Part shown: positions 62,085 to 64,000 of the stretch, piece after piece
How positions within the stretch are numbered: the first letter of the stretch is position 1
Layout: every line of letters starts with the position of its first letter
Source: Litoribacter ruber
GTDB taxonomy: Bacteria > Bacteroidota > Bacteroidia > Cytophagales > Cyclobacteriaceae
Direction: 5' to 3'
Length of the DNA stretch: 64,000 nucleotides
Assembly (NCBI RefSeq): GCF_018500185.1
Contig: NZ_JAHBGI010000001.1
Coordinates: 474,512-538,511 of the forward strand
Notes under the pieces: generated by a model
What the model was told of the DNA's origin: nothing
What the model saw: only the letters and a program-made list of their open reading frames with translations
Database searches by the model: none
Position numbers and translations under genes: made by a program

Positions 62085-62769
62085 ATATAGCATAGGGGTG
62101 ATAGACGATGAGCCTCACGTGGTGAAGCTGATTGAAAAGTATATTGATGAGCTGGAGGGGGTGAAGATTGCATTTGGTACGACAGATGGAAAGAAGGGTT
62201 TGCGGCTAGTGAGGGAGATTCGTCCCGATATTTTATTTACGGATCTGGTGATGCCTGATGTGGATGGTATGGATCTGATGGAGTCTATAAAGGTGTACCA
62301 AATTCCTGTGGTGGTGGTATCGGCCCATCCTGAAAAGGTGATAGCATCCTATAGGATAAGGGACGTGTTGGCAGCGGTGATGAAGCCTTTTGGGAAGGAG
62401 GAAATTATGGAGGCGATTTCAAAGGTTTCAACTTATTATGGGTCAAGGGTGGAGGAGGAGGAGCCGTTGTATATCCGTCAGGGGGTGCATAAGCTTCATT
62501 CCCTTAAACCTAAGGAGATTTTGTATTTTCAGGCTGATGGTGATTATGTTCATGTGCATACGGAGAGCAGGAAGGATTTGCTAAGGATGACGATGAAGGA
62601 GGTGGAGGCCAAAATGGGTCCGAAGAATTTTGTAAGGATCCATCGGAGTTATATCGTCAATATGCATGCGATCAGAAGGCATGAGGGGAGAAGGGTAGAG
62701 TTGGTTAATGGAGAGGTGCTGCCTGTGGGGAGGAGCTTTTTGAAATGGTTTGAAGTGTTTAAGGCTTAA
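62074..62769 (+). CDS. LytTR-family response regulator
   Basis: 231 residues. Receiver domain 1-120: 'SIGVIDDEPHVVKLIEKYID', phosphoacceptor Asp in 'PDILFTDLVMPDVDGMDLME' near 56, and 'VMKPFGKEEIMEAIS'. LytTR DNA-binding domain ~135-231: 'HKLHSLKPKEILYFQADGDY', 'KNFVRIHRSYIVNMHAIRRH', 'LPVGRSFLKWF'. The usual partner of LytS-type kinases. Its start lies within the kinase gene (11-nt overlap), so translation is coupled. Target promoters cannot be named from the sequence. Confidence 0.94.
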   Translation: MNREYSIGVIDDEPHVVKLIEKYIDELEGVKIAFGTTDGKKGLRLVREIRPDILFTDLVMPDVDGMDLMESIKVYQIPVVVVSAHPEKVIASYRIRDVLAAVMKPFGKEEIMEAISKVSTYYGSRVEEEEPLYIRQGVHKLHSLKPKEILYFQADGDYVHVHTESRKDLLRMTMKEVEAKMGPKNFVRIHRSYIVNMHAIRRHEGRRVELVNGEVLPVGRSFLKWFEVFKA

Positions 62770-63131
62770 GGTTTAATGTTTAAGGTGTTCGTTTATGGGT
62801 TAAGGTTTATGGTTTATGGTTTAAGGCTTATGGTTTATTGTTTAGGTGTTCAATGTTTAGGTGTTCAGGTGTTCAGGTGTTCAATGTTTAGGTGTTCAGG
62901 TGTTCAAATGTTCAGGGTTTATTGTTCAAATGTTCAGGGTTCAAAATGTTCACTGTTCAAATGTTCATATGGGAAGGATTAATGGTTTAAGGGATTAATG
63001 GATTAATGTGGGGGTGCGAAGTGGGAGACGTTCGCACAACGAGATGGTTTATGGTTTATGGTTTAAGGCTTATGGTTTATGGGTTTGGGATTAATGGTTT
63101 AAGGGATTAATGGATTAAGGAGAAAAAAAAT
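62770..63131. repeat. Heptamer/octamer word array
   Basis: About 350 bp made almost entirely of 7-8 bp words: TTAAGGT, TTATGGT, TTAAGGC, TTATTGT (62783-62850), then AGGTGTTC/AATGTTT/AAATGTTC words (62850-62970), then ATTAATGG/ATTAAGG words up to the next gene. No coding function. A small frame at 62776 is made of these words. Confidence 0.85.
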
Positions 63132-63890
63132 ATGGCAAGGCAATCAGCAGGACATGAATTTGAGGGTACCGTGGATGGGGTATGCTTTTATAAGATGAAT
63201 GGGAAACATTATGCGAGAAGAAAGAGCTCGCTGACCGGGGAACAGTTTAGGAAAAGGCCGGAGTTTGTCAATAGCAGGAAGACGGCGTCGGAGTTTGGGA
63301 GGGCCACGTCGTTGAGCCAGCTGTATAGGCATGTGGCGTGGAGTTTTTTGTATGATATGAAGACAGGCTATATGCCTTCCTATCTGACGGGGGTCTTTCA
63401 GCGTATTATTCAGTCTGACGAGCTCTTGGAGAGAGGGGACAGAAAGTTGTTGAATGGGAAAGTGGGTTTGCTGAAGGGGTTTGAGTTGGCCAAGGAATAC
63501 CAGGTGAGTGATTATGTGGAGAGTCTTCCTACAGTGAATATATTGACTGAAGAGCAGGTGGTGGAGTTTGGTTTTAGGGGTAGTCTGAGGCATGTTCCGC
63601 AAAGGGCCACGCATTTTTCGATCCGATATGGGGTGGTATTGATATCTGAGGATGGGGAGAAGCAGCGCCAATGTTGGGATAATGAGGGGGAGGAGTTGAT
63701 TGTGCCGATCGAGGAGGGAATGGATCATCTTGGCAAGGTTCGAATGGCTTACGAGCAGAAATATGAAGAGGTACTGGTGACGGCTTTGATGGGGATAAGG
63801 TATTATCAGTTGGGGACTGATGGGCCTGTGCAGCTGAAGGAGGGGGCATGTGGAGTGGTGTTGGGGGCTTCTTCGCGGAAGGAAAAATGA
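63132..63890 (+). CDS. Bacteroidota-type protein of unknown function
   Basis: 252 residues. The N terminus 'FEGTVDGVCFYKMNGKHYAR' 'RKSSLTGEQFRKRPEFVNSRKTASEFGRA' matches a group of uncharacterised proteins I recall from Bacteroidota genomes (opening 'xGTVxxVxFYKxxGKxYxRxK...F..TR.NxxEF'). The remainder is mixed alpha/beta with no catalytic motif, no signal peptide and no membrane helix. It stands alone between repeat-rich spacers, preceded by 'ttaatggattaagg' words and 'aggagaaaaaaaat'. Function unknown. Confidence 0.75.
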   Translation: MARQSAGHEFEGTVDGVCFYKMNGKHYARRKSSLTGEQFRKRPEFVNSRKTASEFGRATSLSQLYRHVAWSFLYDMKTGYMPSYLTGVFQRIIQSDELLERGDRKLLNGKVGLLKGFELAKEYQVSDYVESLPTVNILTEEQVVEFGFRGSLRHVPQRATHFSIRYGVVLISEDGEKQRQCWDNEGEELIVPIEEGMDHLGKVRMAYEQKYEEVLVTALMGIRYYQLGTDGPVQLKEGACGVVLGASSRKEK

Positions 63891-64000
63891 GGCATTGGTT
63901 TCACGCAAAGGGCGCGAAGGAATTCGCAAAGGGCGCAATGGGAGTACGAAGTTGAAATGGATTCGGCGTTTAGGAGTTTATTTCCCGATCAGCGCTGCGC
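63891..64000. repeat. Start of another repeat-rich spacer
   Basis: 'tttcacgcaaagggcgcgaa' words as in the 19.7 kb array, followed from 63961 by the opening of the ~200-bp unit (TCGGCGTTTAGGAG, CCCGATCAGCGCTGCGC) seen at 21181-22330. Cut by the window edge. Confidence 0.75.

Overview
The window looks like a chromosomal segment of a Bacteroidota bacterium, probably order Cytophagales and perhaps Cyclobacteriaceae. The rank below phylum is inference. The basis is a SusC/SusD pair, a type IX secretion C-terminal sorting domain, Bacteroidota-type promoters (TAnnTTTG -7 boxes), DUF6520/DUF4221-type exported proteins and a 46-nt type II-C CRISPR repeat of the Bacteroidota kind. No rRNA or tRNA gene was seen. 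Intergenic space is unusually rich in tandem repeats, heptamer arrays and hairpin modules.

Layout. 0-5.4 kb: two leftward paralogous secreted GloVer-repeat (beta-propeller-like) proteins, the first cut by the window edge. 6-15 kb: a rightward sulfane-sulfur/persulfide cluster with two metallo-beta-lactamase/rhodanese fusions, a periplasmic double rhodanese, a single-domain rhodanese, thioredoxin, an outer-membrane porin and a split YeeE/YedE transporter. Four of its promoters carry a CRP/FNR-like palindrome at a fixed 37-38 bp from the -7 box. 15.7-19.4 kb: a 26-codon membrane peptide, a DUF433/DUF5615 toxin-antitoxin pair, glutaminase and a glycosyltransferase. 19.7-22.6 kb: three kinds of tandem repeat arrays around a small UVR-motif gene.

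22-51 kb is a low-GC accessory island. It holds a KilA-N gene, RhuM, IS21 and IS1634 remnants, three copies of a ~230 bp upstream module each followed by a cargo gene (unknown protein, Mrr-like nuclease, small unknown protein), attC-like hairpins, and a complete type II-C CRISPR-Cas system (tracrRNA, cas9, cas1, cas2, 40 repeats). Further right are an operon of a small Cys-rich exported peptide with two DUF4221-like proteins and a thioredoxin-fold lipoprotein, a DUF4209/HEPN-like gene with an in-frame stop, an XRE regulator, and a 218-nt element with several long perfect stems.

51-64 kb: a TlpA-like protein, SusC, SusD, a DUF6520 exported peptide (opposite strand), a MauE/DoxX-like redox membrane protein, a LytS-type histidine kinase with a LytTR regulator, and a Bacteroidota protein of unknown function, separated by repeat-rich spacers.

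The most notable candidate is upstream of cas9. A degenerate CRISPR repeat (30199-30240) lies in the cas9 leader. It matches the tracrRNA anti-repeat perfectly over 17 nt, sharing a one-base deletion absent from the array repeats. The 11 nt directly preceding it, in the position of a spacer seed, match a site at 29995-30005 just upstream of a TATCTTTG promoter box. It ends in a terminator-like hairpin with an alternative long-range pairing. This is what an scaRNA/tracr-L-like autoregulatory guide would look like, but it is a hypothesis from sequence alone.
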